Origin: Rhodococcus rhodnii
GTDB lineage: Bacteria > Actinomycetota > Actinomycetes > Mycobacteriales > Pseudonocardiaceae
Length of the DNA: 64,000 nucleotides
Direction: 5' to 3'
NCBI GenBank assembly: GCA_000720375.1
Contig: JOAA01000017.1
Span: forward strand, 62,001 to 126,000
Positions 39,531 through 48,016 of the stretch are shown one piece after another (the stretch's first letter is position 1; every line of letters begins with the position of its first letter). The notes beneath the pieces were generated by a model that worked only from the letters and a program-made list of their open reading frames with translations, did no database searches and was not told where the DNA came from. The translations under genes and the position numbers were made by a program.

Positions 39531-39562
39531 CAGAACCGACCCCCGGTCATGCTCATTTCCAC
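39530..39562 (-). CDS. Ten-residue upstream open frame before the monooxygenase
   Basis: GTG 39562 lies a few bases below the strong GGAGGAG, followed by ATG 39556 and ATG 39550 in the same frame. It encodes MEMSMTGGRF and stops at TGA 39532-39530, overlapping the monooxygenase ATG by one base. The main gene itself has no good ribosome binding site, so ribosomes likely reach it by re-initiation. Confidence 0.45.
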   Translation of the reverse strand: MEMSMTGGRF

Positions 39563-39660
39563 CGTGTTCTCCTCCTGTTCGGTGTCGACGGTAGGAACCA
39601 CAGCCGATTCACACCAGTGCAACGTTGGTACAGAGATATTCCGGATGTGATAATCGGCGG

Positions 39661-40611
39661 GTGGATCATGTCGATCTGAACCTGATCGAGGCGTTGGACG
39701 CGCTGCTCACCGAGAGCAGCGTGACGAAGGCCGCGGCGCGCCTGAACACCTCCGCACCGGCGATGAGCCGCACCCTGGCCCGGTTGCGGCGCGCCTTCGA
39801 CGACCCGCTGCTCGTACGTGCCGGACGCGATCTCGTGCCCACACCCCGGGCCCTGGAGCTGCGCGGTGAGGTGCACGCGGTCGCCGCCCGGGCGCGAGCA
39901 CTCTTCGCGCCGTCGAACACCGCCGATCCGCGGACCGCGGTGCGCATGTTCGACCTGCAGGTCACCGACATGCTGTCCACGACGTTCATCCCGTCGCTCA
40001 TCGACGACCTGCGGATCCAGGCTCCCGGCATCTCACTGCGCCTGCGGCCGGAGAGCCTCGAGGACACCCCGGCCCTGCGCGAAGGGCTGGTGGATCTGGA
40101 AATCGGGATCATTCGCCCCGGCGAGCCGGAGATCCGCTCGGAAACACTCGTCACCGAGACGCTGATCGGCGTGGTACGGCCGGACCACCCCCTGGCGAGG
40201 GCGAAGACAGTGACACCACAACGGTTCGCCGCGGCCGACCACATCGTCATGTCGCGGCGCGGCCGAGCCCACGGTCCGATCGACGAGCAGCTCGCCGACC
40301 TGGGCCTGCGCCGGCGCATCGCCGCCGTGGTCCCCACCTTCGCGAGCGCGCTGTTCCTGGCCCGTGAGACCGACGTCGTGTGCGTCGCACCGGCCAGGCT
40401 CGGCCGGCCGATGCTTGACACGCTCGGGCTGCGCACGTTCCCGATCCCCCTGGCGCTGCCGTCCCTGACGATCGGCATGGCGTGGCACCCGCGCAACCAC
40501 CACGACCGCACGCATCAGTTGCTGCGGGAGCGCACCCGCCACATCATGGCCACCGCTGCCGAGCAGGGTGATCACCTGGCGCCGATTGCACCTGAGGCAA
40601 ACACACGTTGA
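39661..40611 (+). CDS. LysR-family regulator of the monooxygenase operon (316 aa)
   Basis: An N-terminal winged helix (LIEALDALLTESSVTKAAAR, SAPAMSRTLARLRRAF) and a type 2 periplasmic-binding-fold effector domain. The NodD/NagR-like start DLNLIEALDALL suggests aromatic effectors. The GTG at 39661 is chosen as the conserved family start (VDHVDLNLIEALD); the upstream extension to 39625 is unlike the family. It is divergent from the monooxygenase operon with about 100 bp between, the usual layout for LysR control of the neighbour and itself. Confidence 0.9.
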   Translation: MDHVDLNLIEALDALLTESSVTKAAARLNTSAPAMSRTLARLRRAFDDPLLVRAGRDLVPTPRALELRGEVHAVAARARALFAPSNTADPRTAVRMFDLQVTDMLSTTFIPSLIDDLRIQAPGISLRLRPESLEDTPALREGLVDLEIGIIRPGEPEIRSETLVTETLIGVVRPDHPLARAKTVTPQRFAAADHIVMSRRGRAHGPIDEQLADLGLRRRIAAVVPTFASALFLARETDVVCVAPARLGRPMLDTLGLRTFPIPLALPSLTIGMAWHPRNHHDRTHQLLRERTRHIMATAAEQGDHLAPIAPEANTR

Positions 40612-40658
40612 CAAACTTGCCATTGTTGTGAACTGAGGGCCTGTCTAGCGTTTTCGAC

Positions 40659-41267
40659 ATGAATCTCACCGTCCTCGCCGCCTCCGGCCGGACCGGACTC
40701 GCAATCACCCGACAAGCGCTGGAGCGTGGCCATACCGTCACCGCGATCGCGCGCGATCCAGGGCGCATCACGCTTCCCGGCTCCGCCAGCCTGCGCACAG
40801 TGGCGGGTGACGTGACCGACCCGGCGAGTATCGCCGCAGTCATCGACGCGGATTCCGTTGTCCTTTCCGCTCTGGGCACGGACCAGACGGGGGTTCTCCG
40901 CGCCGGCGCCAAGGCGGTTGTCGCCGCTGGACCGCGGCGCGTCATCTGGCTCGGCGCCTATGGCACAGGCGTCTCCGCCGACGTCGCCGGAGACGCCGCG
41001 AGCGTCCTCGTGACGCTGCTGGGCGAGCGGCTGGCGGACAAGGTCGAAGCGGACGACATCGTTCTCGCAGCGGGAGGCACGGTGTTCCACGCCGGGGTGC
41101 TCTCCGACGGACCGGCGAGCCCTTCTCGGCGCACAGTCGGTCTGCGGGCAGCACCCCCGTTCGACCTCGGGGCGAAGGTCAGCCGGGAGTCCGTCGCCGC
41201 GGCCATGCTCGACGAGGCCGAGGCACCGCGCTTTCCCGGCACCGTGGCCCTGCCGCTGGCCGGTTAG
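40659..41267 (+). CDS. NAD(P)-binding oxidoreductase, atypical SDR (202 aa)
   Basis: A Rossmann start (LTVLAASGRTGLAITRQALE), GDVTDPASIAAVI and VVLSALGTDQTGVLRAGAKA. The fold is that of NmrA-like/atypical short-chain dehydrogenases, which often sense NADP or reduce flavins, biliverdin or quinones. It lacks a clear YxxxK active site. ATG 40659. The DedA gene starts 5 bases after its stop, so the two form an operon. Function otherwise unknown. Confidence 0.85.
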   Translation: MNLTVLAASGRTGLAITRQALERGHTVTAIARDPGRITLPGSASLRTVAGDVTDPASIAAVIDADSVVLSALGTDQTGVLRAGAKAVVAAGPRRVIWLGAYGTGVSADVAGDAASVLVTLLGERLADKVEADDIVLAAGGTVFHAGVLSDGPASPSRRTVGLRAAPPFDLGAKVSRESVAAAMLDEAEAPRFPGTVALPLAG

Positions 41268-41272
41268 CGACC

Positions 41273-41896
41273 ATGGTTGACTGGCTGCGGCTGGCCGAGT
41301 CGCTCATCACCTCCCCGTGGTTGTACGCGGTGCTCGTCGCAGTGTCCTGTCTGGACTCTTTCCTCCCGCTGATCCCGAGCGAGGCCGTCGTGATCGTCGC
41401 AGGCGTCTACGCGGCGACCGGCCAGACCGACATCGTGCTCGTCATCGCCGCCACGGCGCTCGGTGCCTTCCTCGGCGACCTCATCCCTTACACAGTCGGA
41501 CGACTGCTCGGTGTACGAATGCTCAAGCGACTGCCACCCGGCAGCAAACGACGAGCAGCACACGACTGGTTCACCCGGGAGCTCGACGCCCGCGGCGGCT
41601 TCATCCTCGTGACCACACGGTTCATCCCGGTCGGGCGCTACCTGGCCACCTTGTCCACCGGGCTGGTCGGCTATCCGTGGGGCAAGTACATGTTGTTCGT
41701 CGGGTTCGCCACCACCACGTGGAGTGCCTACACCGCCCTCACCGGCTACCTCGGCGGCGTCGTGTTCCAGGAGAACACCCTGCTCGCGATCGCCGTCGGC
41801 ATCGGTCTCGCATTCGTGGTGACCGGTGCCATCGAAGTCGTCCGCCACATCCGCCGTCGCCGAAGCGGCGTCGCGCCGGAAACCGCCGTCGACTGA
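41273..41896 (+). CDS. DedA-family membrane protein (207 aa)
   Basis: Multiple helices with DedA signatures: SFLPLIPSEAVVIVAGVYAA near residue 30, GAFLGDLIPYTVGRLLG near 65, and TTRFIPVGRYLATLSTGLVG near 120. DedA proteins are flippase-like membrane proteins that move phospholipids or undecaprenyl phosphate and need the proton motive force. ATG 41273. It is followed 5 bases later by the start of a decayed MOSC-reductase gene that likely belonged to the same transcription unit. Confidence 0.92.
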   Translation: MVDWLRLAESLITSPWLYAVLVAVSCLDSFLPLIPSEAVVIVAGVYAATGQTDIVLVIAATALGAFLGDLIPYTVGRLLGVRMLKRLPPGSKRRAAHDWFTRELDARGGFILVTTRFIPVGRYLATLSTGLVGYPWGKYMLFVGFATTTWSAYTALTGYLGGVVFQENTLLAIAVGIGLAFVVTGAIEVVRHIRRRRSGVAPETAVD

Positions 41897-41900
41897 CATC

Positions 41901-43041
41901 GTGAAGGGACAAGGCTGGGTGGAGGAGCTGTTCGTCTACCCCGTGAAAGGGCTCAGTGCGCAGCCGCTGGACCGTGTCGCGCTCCAGCCGGGCAAGGGGA
42001 TCCGAACGACCAGAGGTTCGCGTTCGCTCGGCCGGACGGCAGGTACCGGCCCGGAACGCGTGCAGGACTACCGAAGCAGGAGTTCTTCGCACTGGTCTCG
42101 GACCACCGCTTCGCCGGACTCGACACACCTGGACACGAAAACCGACGTCCTCACCGCGCGAGTCGCGGATCACGACGTGCTGGAGGCTGACCTGAGCACG
42201 GAGCAAGGTCGTGACAACGCGGTGATCCGATCCGGTTCCGGGCCAACGTCTTCGTGGACGGCCTGCCGGCGTGGTCCGAATTGGACGCGATCGGGCGAGA
42301 GTTCGGTCTGGGCGGCGTGCGCGTGCGTGCCGTGCACCGGACGACCAGCCGGGCACAAACGCACGGGGCGTCCGCGCCGGTCAACAGGTTTCCTCTTGAA
42401 CCCTCGCCTCGGTACCTGTTCATCGCCGGGGCATCGGTCGGCATCACGCCGATCCGAGCGATGGTGCGCCGGTTGCGCGGTGATGGCCGCACCCATGTGC
42501 GGCTGCTGTATCTGACGCGGTCCGCTGAGGAAACCGCGTTCCTGCAGGAGTTCGACGGTCCGGAGGACATCATGCACCACAGTGACGAACGCGGACCGCT
42601 CGACCTGTGGCCCTACCTTGCCGTGCCGGACGACGACGTACGCATCTACTGCTGCGGTCCTGCGGCACTCGCGCGGTCCGTGCGGACGCTGACGGCTCAC
42701 TGGCGCATGAGCCGGATTCACATGGAGGAGTTCGCAACCGGTCGCTTGGGGATGTCCGCGCCGTTCACCGCGGTCTGGGGCCCGGATGGGCGCCGGGTGG
42801 ACGTTCCCGCGCACCTCTCGCTGCTCGCCGCCTTGCGCCGCGACGGTGTTCGCGTAGATTCGTCCTGCGAAGCCGGTGTTTGCGGCACGTGTCGCCTCTC
42901 GGTCCTCGACGGCGAGGTCGAGCACCGCGACTGCGTGTTGACCGAAACGCAGCGTGTTTCGAGCTTGCTGGCCTGTGTGGGTCGCGGGCCAGGGCAGCCG
43001 AGATCGTCGTCGGTCCCCGCGAGGACGAGGAACCCCTGTGA
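41901..43041 (+). pseudogene. MOSC-domain ferredoxin reductase fusion, shattered
   Basis: From GTG 41901 the frame reads VEELFVYPVKGLSAQPLDRV (MOSC N-terminal barrel). It then continues in a second frame (RFAFARPDGRYRPG, FFALVSDHRFAGLDT), a third (LTARVADHDVLEADLS) and a fourth (RANVFVDGLPAWSELDAIGR) that joins abruptly to an NAD-binding part (YLFIAGASVGITPI, YCCGPAAL) and a 2Fe-2S domain (SSCEAGVCGTCRLSVLDGE). The FMN/FAD-binding region is deleted. The native end, AAEIVVGPREDEEPL, lies in yet another frame, stopping at 43041 as GTGA with the next gene. It had at least four disabling changes. Confidence 0.85.
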
Positions 43042-43958
43042 CTGTTCACGAACTGCATCCTGAGCCTGGATTCACCACGGACGTGTTCGACCGTGATGCG
43101 CCGCCGGTACTGGCGGTGGACCCGGGCGACACCGTCGTCGTGCGATCACTCGACGCGTCCGGGTACCTCGAACGGCAACACTCGCCGGGTGAGCAGCGGC
43201 CGACCATGTTCGACGAGCGGCGCGGCCACTGCCTCGCCGGCCCGATCGAGGTGCGTGGTGCGCAAGCGGGGAACGTGCTCGCGGTCCACATCGTCTCGGC
43301 CACCCCGGGTGACTGGGGCTGGACTGCCGCCGGTGCGAAGGACAACGCGTTGAACCGCGCGCTCGGTCTCACCGGAGCGCCTTCCTGGCTGCTCTGGGAG
43401 ATCGACGCCGCCGCTGGAACCGCCACCAGCGACCGCGGCCACACCTTACGAATCGCGCCGTTCCTCGGCGTGATCGGAATGCCGCCGAACGAGCCGGGCC
43501 AACACTCCACCATTCCCCCGCGAGCGGCCGGTGGTGGGAACATCGACTGCCGTGACCTGACCGCCGGTGCGACGTTGTTCCTGCCGGTCACCGTACCCGG
43601 CGCGCGACTGCACCTCGGCGATGGCCATGCCGCGCAGGGCGACGGCGAGGTGTGCGGCACTGCGATCGAATGTCCTATGACGACGGTGGTGACGCTCGAC
43701 ATCGTCACCGAAGCCCCGGTTTCCGGCCTGCACGCCACAACTCCCAGCGGGCGTATCACGTTCGGGTTCGACGCAGATCTCAATGCGGCGATGGCGCAAG
43801 CTCTCACCGCGATGGTCACGTGGATGCAGCATCTGTACGACCTGGACAGGGGCACAGCCACGGCCCTCGCCAGTCTGGTCGTAGACCTGCGCATCACACA
43901 GGTCGTGAACGAGACGTGGGGAGTACATGCCGTCTTGGCGCACGGGGCGATCCCGTGA
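43038..43958 (+). CDS. Acetamidase/formamidase family protein (306 aa)
   Basis: FmdA/AmdA fold: VDPGDTVVVRSLDASG, AGPIEVRGAQAGNVLAVHIV, FLGVIGMPPNEPG, GGGNIDCRDLTAGATLFLPV, HLGDGHAAQGDGEVCGTAIE. The last contains the conserved metal/substrate residues. These enzymes hydrolyse formamide, acetamide or related short amides to ammonia. The GTG at 43038 overlaps the old reductase stop, so it was the last gene of that operon and may still be read from upstream. At 306 aa it is somewhat shorter than fungal/Methylophilus formamidases but normal for the bacterial subgroup. Confidence 0.88.
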   Translation: MTVHELHPEPGFTTDVFDRDAPPVLAVDPGDTVVVRSLDASGYLERQHSPGEQRPTMFDERRGHCLAGPIEVRGAQAGNVLAVHIVSATPGDWGWTAAGAKDNALNRALGLTGAPSWLLWEIDAAAGTATSDRGHTLRIAPFLGVIGMPPNEPGQHSTIPPRAAGGGNIDCRDLTAGATLFLPVTVPGARLHLGDGHAAQGDGEVCGTAIECPMTTVVTLDIVTEAPVSGLHATTPSGRITFGFDADLNAAMAQALTAMVTWMQHLYDLDRGTATALASLVVDLRITQVVNETWGVHAVLAHGAIP

Positions 43959-44004
43959 ATCTGCTGCGGATGCGTCGGCAACACGTTCTGGTCCAACGGA
44001 TGCC

Positions 44005-44901
44005 TTACTTCATGGTTGGCTTCGCGGCCGGAAAAGCCCGGTAAGGGGTTTTCCGGCTGACGGCGACACCCGCGAGCACCATCACCCCGCCGAGGAGCGA
44101 AGCGGGATGGACGCTTTCGCCGAGGACGGCCCAGCCGATGCCGATGGCCAGGAACGGCACGAGGTAAAGGGTGTTGGCGGCAGTGGCCACTGGGAGCCGG
44201 GCCTGTGCGTAGGCCCAGGTGACGAATCCGATCGCGCTAGGCCCGATCCCGAGCAGGAGCAGCGCCACAACCGACTGGGTCGATGCGTGCGGGGCGTCAC
44301 GAAACAGGGCGGGCAACAACGGCAGTGACAGCGCGGTGCCGGACCACATGGCGTAGCAGGTGACCTCGACGCCTCGGTAGCGTGTGAGCAACGGCTTCTG
44401 CAGCACGAAAAAACACGCCTGGGCGATGGCGGCGCCGAGCACGAGGAGCGCGTCGAGGCTTGGGGTCAACCCAGTCCCCTGGGCTAGTGCGATGACGACA
44501 GCACCGGCGAATCCCAGGAGTAGACCGGTGATGCCCCACCGGTGCAACGGTTCCCGTAGCAGGACGAAGGCCAGCACGGCGGCGACGATCGGCGCGGTGT
44601 TCACCAGCAGACTGGCGGTCCCGGCCGACACGCTGCGTTCACCGGCGTTGAGCAGCAATTGGTAGGCGGTCATCCCGGTGAGCCCACAGCCGATGATGCG
44701 AGGGATGTCGCCGGAGGCGGGCCGACGAACCCCCAGCAGCGGGGCGGCAACCACGAGAACCAGTGATGCCACCAGGAGCCGGCCCACCGACAGGCTCGCC
44801 ACACCGAAACCGGGCAAAGCCACTCGAATGGCCACGAACGCCGAAGCCCACAACACCACGGTCACGATGACCGCGGTGATCACCTGTCGATCCTTGATCA
44901 C
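44005..44901 (-). CDS. EamA/DMT-superfamily transporter (298 aa)
   Basis: Ten predicted helices in two EamA repeats: VIVTVVLWASAFVAIRVALP at the start and SAIGFVTWAYAQARLPVATA in the second half. Members export amino acids, nucleosides, drugs or other metabolites. The GTG at 44901 is given; no strong ribosome binding site is visible. It is divergent from a LysR regulator 71 bases away, which probably controls it. The substrate is unknown. Confidence 0.9.
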   Translation of the reverse strand: MIKDRQVITAVIVTVVLWASAFVAIRVALPGFGVASLSVGRLLVASLVLVVAAPLLGVRRPASGDIPRIIGCGLTGMTAYQLLLNAGERSVSAGTASLLVNTAPIVAAVLAFVLLREPLHRWGITGLLLGFAGAVVIALAQGTGLTPSLDALLVLGAAIAQACFFVLQKPLLTRYRGVEVTCYAMWSGTALSLPLLPALFRDAPHASTQSVVALLLLGIGPSAIGFVTWAYAQARLPVATAANTLYLVPFLAIGIGWAVLGESVHPASLLGGVMVLAGVAVSRKTPYRAFPAAKPTMK

Positions 44902-44972
44902 GCCACGAGCGTGCCCCAGGAAGTATGTAAGCGCCAGTAACGGATCTCGCAGCAGGTTTGTAGTATTGCTTT

Positions 44973-45902
44973 ATGCTTGATGTGCGTCGTCTCAGGGTGC
45001 TGTTGGCGGTGTCCGAACACGGCGGCGTCGCCGCGGCCGCCCGGGCACTCACTTTCACGCCGCCGGCGGTGTCGCAGCACATCGCCGCGCTCGAGCGCCA
45101 ACTCGGTGTCCCTCTGGTCGACCGCAGCGGGCGTACTGCCCGACTGACCGCCGCGGGGCACCGGCTGGCCGGCCATGCGCGCCAGGTGCTGGCCGACTTG
45201 GAAGCGGCCGAGGCCGACATGGCCCAGCTCGGCGGGGACCTGCGTGGCACGATCGCCGTGGGCACCGTCCCCACCCTTGGCATGACAGTGCTCCCTGCCG
45301 CGATGGCCACGCTCCGCGCCACGGCACCTGGCGTGGACCTGCGCATCAGAGAGTGCGAACCAGAAGAGGGCCTGCCCGCCCTGGCGCGCGGAGATCTGGA
45401 CGTGGTCCTCGCCGGCGAGTACAGCCTCACGCCGAACCGATCCCCCGCACACATCGAGCGCATCGACCTGTTCACCGAGGCCCTGCTGATCGCCGTGCCG
45501 TCCGACCACGCCGTCCACGGGCCCGACGTCGACCTGGCCGAGCTGCGCGACGAGCGTTGGATCTCACCGGCCGTCGGCAGCTCCTGCGAGACGATCCTGC
45601 TTCGATCCTGTGCCTTGGCCGGTTACGAACCGCACGTCGTAGCGCACTGCGGCGACTTCGCCGTCGCCACCGCCCTGGTCGAGGCCGGCCACGGCATCAC
45701 GCTGCTGCCCAGCATCGCCGTGCCGGGCTCACGAGAGGATGTCAGGCTCCTCGGCATCCGGCAGCCCGGTGTCCACCGCACGCTCTACGCCGCCATCCGC
45801 CAGGGAACCCGCCAGCATCCCTTGGTGAACTGCTTGCTTGACGTCGTGACGACCACCGCGCAGCACTACGCGAAGCGCGGACGAAGATCGTGTCCAGCCT
45901 GA
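44973..45902 (+). CDS. LysR-family regulator (309 aa)
   Basis: Winged helix at residues 1-60 (MLDVRRLRVLLAVSEHGGVA, TFTPPAVSQHIAALERQLG) and a full effector domain (IAVGTVPTLGMTVLPAAMAT, GHGITLLPSIAVPG). It is divergent from the EamA transporter gene, the classic LysR layout. ATG 44973 is preceded by a weak site; the AT-rich stretch TAGTATTGCTTTATG directly upstream may hold the promoter and operator. Its inducer is unknown. Confidence 0.9.
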   Translation: MLDVRRLRVLLAVSEHGGVAAAARALTFTPPAVSQHIAALERQLGVPLVDRSGRTARLTAAGHRLAGHARQVLADLEAAEADMAQLGGDLRGTIAVGTVPTLGMTVLPAAMATLRATAPGVDLRIRECEPEEGLPALARGDLDVVLAGEYSLTPNRSPAHIERIDLFTEALLIAVPSDHAVHGPDVDLAELRDERWISPAVGSSCETILLRSCALAGYEPHVVAHCGDFAVATALVEAGHGITLLPSIAVPGSREDVRLLGIRQPGVHRTLYAAIRQGTRQHPLVNCLLDVVTTTAQHYAKRGRRSCPA

Positions 45903-46098
45903 CTGTTCCCTGGGCAAGCACCTCCACTGTGGACATATCGCGGCGTTTCCGACGGCACGGCAGGGCTAGTTGTCTGCTTGTCTCAATCTTCCGACGCAGC
46001 TCTTCATGTCTTGTTCAGCCGAGGCCTACAAGGCGCGTTGCCGATCTGGCCGATGGACGACGAACAGTTGGCCGCCACCACACTCCGGAGGCGGGAGC

Positions 46099-46115
46099 GC
46101 AGGTTCGAATCCTGC
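46099..46115 (+). other. tRNA T-arm-like sequence
   Basis: GCAGG-TTCGAAT-CCTGC forms a perfect five-base stem with the canonical seven-base T-loop. The following CTGCGGC-G could be an acceptor strand, but no matching GCCGCAG 5' strand, D-arm or anticodon arm is found upstream. It may be a 3' tRNA fragment of the kind left as an attachment site, or chance. Confidence 0.3.
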
Positions 46116-46183
46116 CTGCGGCGACCACCCGGATGGCGCGCAGCAACTCGGCGGGCTCGACGTTCTTGCCCAGCAGGCCATCA
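46114..46183 (-). pseudogene. Response-regulator receiver-domain fragment
   Basis: The minus-strand frame reads DGLLGKNVEPAELLRAIRVV and AAG. This matches the end of a NarL/FixJ receiver domain (GFLLKDVEPAELLRAIRVVAAGD), where the Lys after LL is the conserved signalling lysine. Nothing of the rest of the protein is found. It abuts the tRNA-arm-like sequence exactly at AAG. Confidence 0.5.
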
Positions 46184-46228
46184 CTGCTCCAGCGCCGAGC
46201 AGGGCGCGATGGTCCGGCCTGAGTCAGG

Positions 46229-47065
46229 TCAAGAACCGGAGGTGCCGAGCACCCTTACGATGACCTGCTCGTGATCGACGGTGTAGCCGGCGTATTCGAA
46301 TCGCAGGCCGGTCCGCTCGATGTACTCCGACCAGGCCCGGTGTTCGTGTTCCTGCCATCCTGGATAGTTGACGTACTCGTCGAAGACCACAATGGACCCC
46401 GGGTGCAGGTGCGGGCCGACATGGTCGAGCACGGTTTTGGTCGACGCGTAGAGATCGCAGTCGACGTGCAGGAAATCCACTGGGCCGGCGTGCTCGGCGA
46501 GGAAGCCAGGCAGGGTGGCGTCGAATGTGCCCACGACCAGTTCAGCGCCGGGGACGTCGGGCAGACCGTCCATGGCGAACGTTCCGGCGAGGAAGCCGGG
46601 CCGCCATGTCTCGGGCAGGCCCTGGAACGAGTCGAAGCCGTACACCGACTTCTTGTCGCGGGCGTGGGCGATGACCTCCAGCGTTGAACCGGTGTACACA
46701 CCGAACTCCAGTGCCATGCCGTCGCGGGAAGCCAGCGTCAACGCGTGTTCCAGAGTCTGGCGTGCCGAGTGCAAGGCCTGTGCCTCCCGCATGTGTTCCA
46801 GGATCAAGGCCGCGCTCTGCAGAGTCGCTTCGAGCTCGCCGGCCTGTGACATGTCCGGCCGGCCGCTGCGGACGGCCTCCTTGACGGTCGCGGCGATATG
46901 GCCGGCTTGTTCGTGCAGGTCCCGGGACCGCCTGCCGTTCAGGTCGGCTACTTCCCGGCGCAGTTCGGCGATGTGAGCGGCCTGCTCAGCAGCATGACAA
47001 CCGGTGACTTCTTCGAGAGCGCGGACGACCTTGTCACGGACGACTTTGCGCAAACCGTGCAGCAA
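46229..47065 (-). CDS. TylF/MycF-like class I methyltransferase with coiled-coil N terminus (278 aa)
   Basis: The C-terminal 180 residues hold a methyltransferase core of the TylF type (ALEFGVYTGSTLEVIAHARD, VYGFDSFQGLPETWRPGF, VDFLHVDCDLYASTKTVLDH). Asp residues in the latter two motifs suggest a metal-dependent sugar O-methyltransferase. The first 85 residues are helical and probably coiled-coil (ALEEVTGCHAAEQAAHIAEL). The TTG at 47065 is chosen for its AAGG five bases upstream. It closes a minus-strand run of glycan genes. Methylation of a cell-surface sugar is the likely role. Confidence 0.82.
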   Translation of the reverse strand: MLHGLRKVVRDKVVRALEEVTGCHAAEQAAHIAELRREVADLNGRRSRDLHEQAGHIAATVKEAVRSGRPDMSQAGELEATLQSAALILEHMREAQALHSARQTLEHALTLASRDGMALEFGVYTGSTLEVIAHARDKKSVYGFDSFQGLPETWRPGFLAGTFAMDGLPDVPGAELVVGTFDATLPGFLAEHAGPVDFLHVDCDLYASTKTVLDHVGPHLHPGSIVVFDEYVNYPGWQEHEHRAWSEYIERTGLRFEYAGYTVDHEQVIVRVLGTSGS

Positions 47066-47104
47066 ATCGACCTTCTGTGTGTCGGTCCCCGCACTGGAAG
47101 AAGC

Positions 47105-48016
47105 TCACAGTACCGATCGGGGGAACTGCGGTTTCGGGTCGAACCGGATTCCCTCGATCAGTTTCTTGATCAGCTTGATCTGAATCGGCAGTGGGACCCG
47201 GCCTGCCCGCAGGCCCTGCACCATGCGCAGGGCGAACTTGACCATCGAGACCGGATTCTGGTGGTGCAGCCGGTACGAGGTCTCGTTGCGCACGCCGTAC
47301 TCGAACTTCCACAGGTTGGACTCGTCGACGTCCATGAAGTTCACGCCCCGGTTGGACCCGAGATCGTGCACCACTGTGCTGTTCAGACACTGCACACCGG
47401 GCCCGGCTTTGGTCACCCGCAGCGTGAACTCCTGGTCGTCGAACCAGATGAAGTACTCCTTGAGCGGCAACCCGAACCGGGTGAGCGTCCAGCGCGGGAA
47501 CAGCACAGAGACGAACGAGCAGTGAGTCACCAGCACGTTCTGCTGACCTTGGGCGATCAGCCTGCCCCAGTCCCAGGTAGTGCCCGGGTTGTTCATCTCG
47601 CAGATGCTGCCGTCCACCCATTTGACCAGGGAACAGGCATACGGCAGCCGCACACCCATCGCGTCTTCGGCTTTGCCCAGCCCGTTCAGCAATTCTTCCA
47701 GCGCGTTCTCCTCGGCGTAGCAGTCGTCGTCCATGATCCAGACGAAGTTCGCGCCGAGCTCGTAGGCGCGGCCCATGCCGGTGGCGAAACCCCCGGCACC
47801 GCCGGTGTTCTCGCGCAGGCTGATCACCACGGTCTGAGTGTGCGACAGGGCGAACTCGGCCAGGTAGTCGGCCGTCCCATCGGTGGACGCGTTGTCCACC
47901 ACCACGATCCAGGCAGGCTGCACCGACTGTCCGAGAATGTGGTCGAGAACCTTGACCAGCTTGTCCTTGCGGTTGTAGGTGACTACGACCGCGGCAACGT
48001 CGTTCAAGAAATCCAT
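47105..48016 (-). CDS. Family 2 glycosyltransferase (303 aa)
   Basis: GT-A fold: VAAVVVTYNRKDKLVKVLDH, VVVDNASTDGTADYL, and the metal-binding FVWIMDDDCYAE near residue 95. The acceptor-site WFDDQEFTLRV carries the second acidic pair. It resembles GlfT1/rhamnosyl-transferase-type enzymes that act on lipid-linked cell-wall glycans; the donor sugar is unknown. The ATG at 48016 lies inside the end of the upstream GT4 gene (13-base overlap); an ATG at 48040 is an alternative. It is membrane-peripheral. Confidence 0.88.
   Translation of the reverse strand: MDFLNDVAAVVVTYNRKDKLVKVLDHILGQSVQPAWIVVVDNASTDGTADYLAEFALSHTQTVVISLRENTGGAGGFATGMGRAYELGANFVWIMDDDCYAEENALEELLNGLGKAEDAMGVRLPYACSLVKWVDGSICEMNNPGTTWDWGRLIAQGQQNVLVTHCSFVSVLFPRWTLTRFGLPLKEYFIWFDDQEFTLRVTKAGPGVQCLNSTVVHDLGSNRGVNFMDVDESNLWKFEYGVRNETSYRLHHQNPVSMVKFALRMVQGLRAGRVPLPIQIKLIKKLIEGIRFDPKPQFPRSVL

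Larger units (their letters stand above)
45903..46228. other. Intergenic region with response-regulator and tRNA-arm-like fragments
   Basis: There is no intact gene. It contains a short response-regulator remnant on the minus strand (46114-46183) and, abutting it, a sequence with the form of a tRNA T-arm (46099-46115). The rest shows nothing recognisable. Confidence 0.5.

Noticed and set aside
46060..46130. Complete tRNA gene
   Set aside because: Only a T-arm form is present; no matching acceptor 5' strand, D-arm or anticodon arm could be found.
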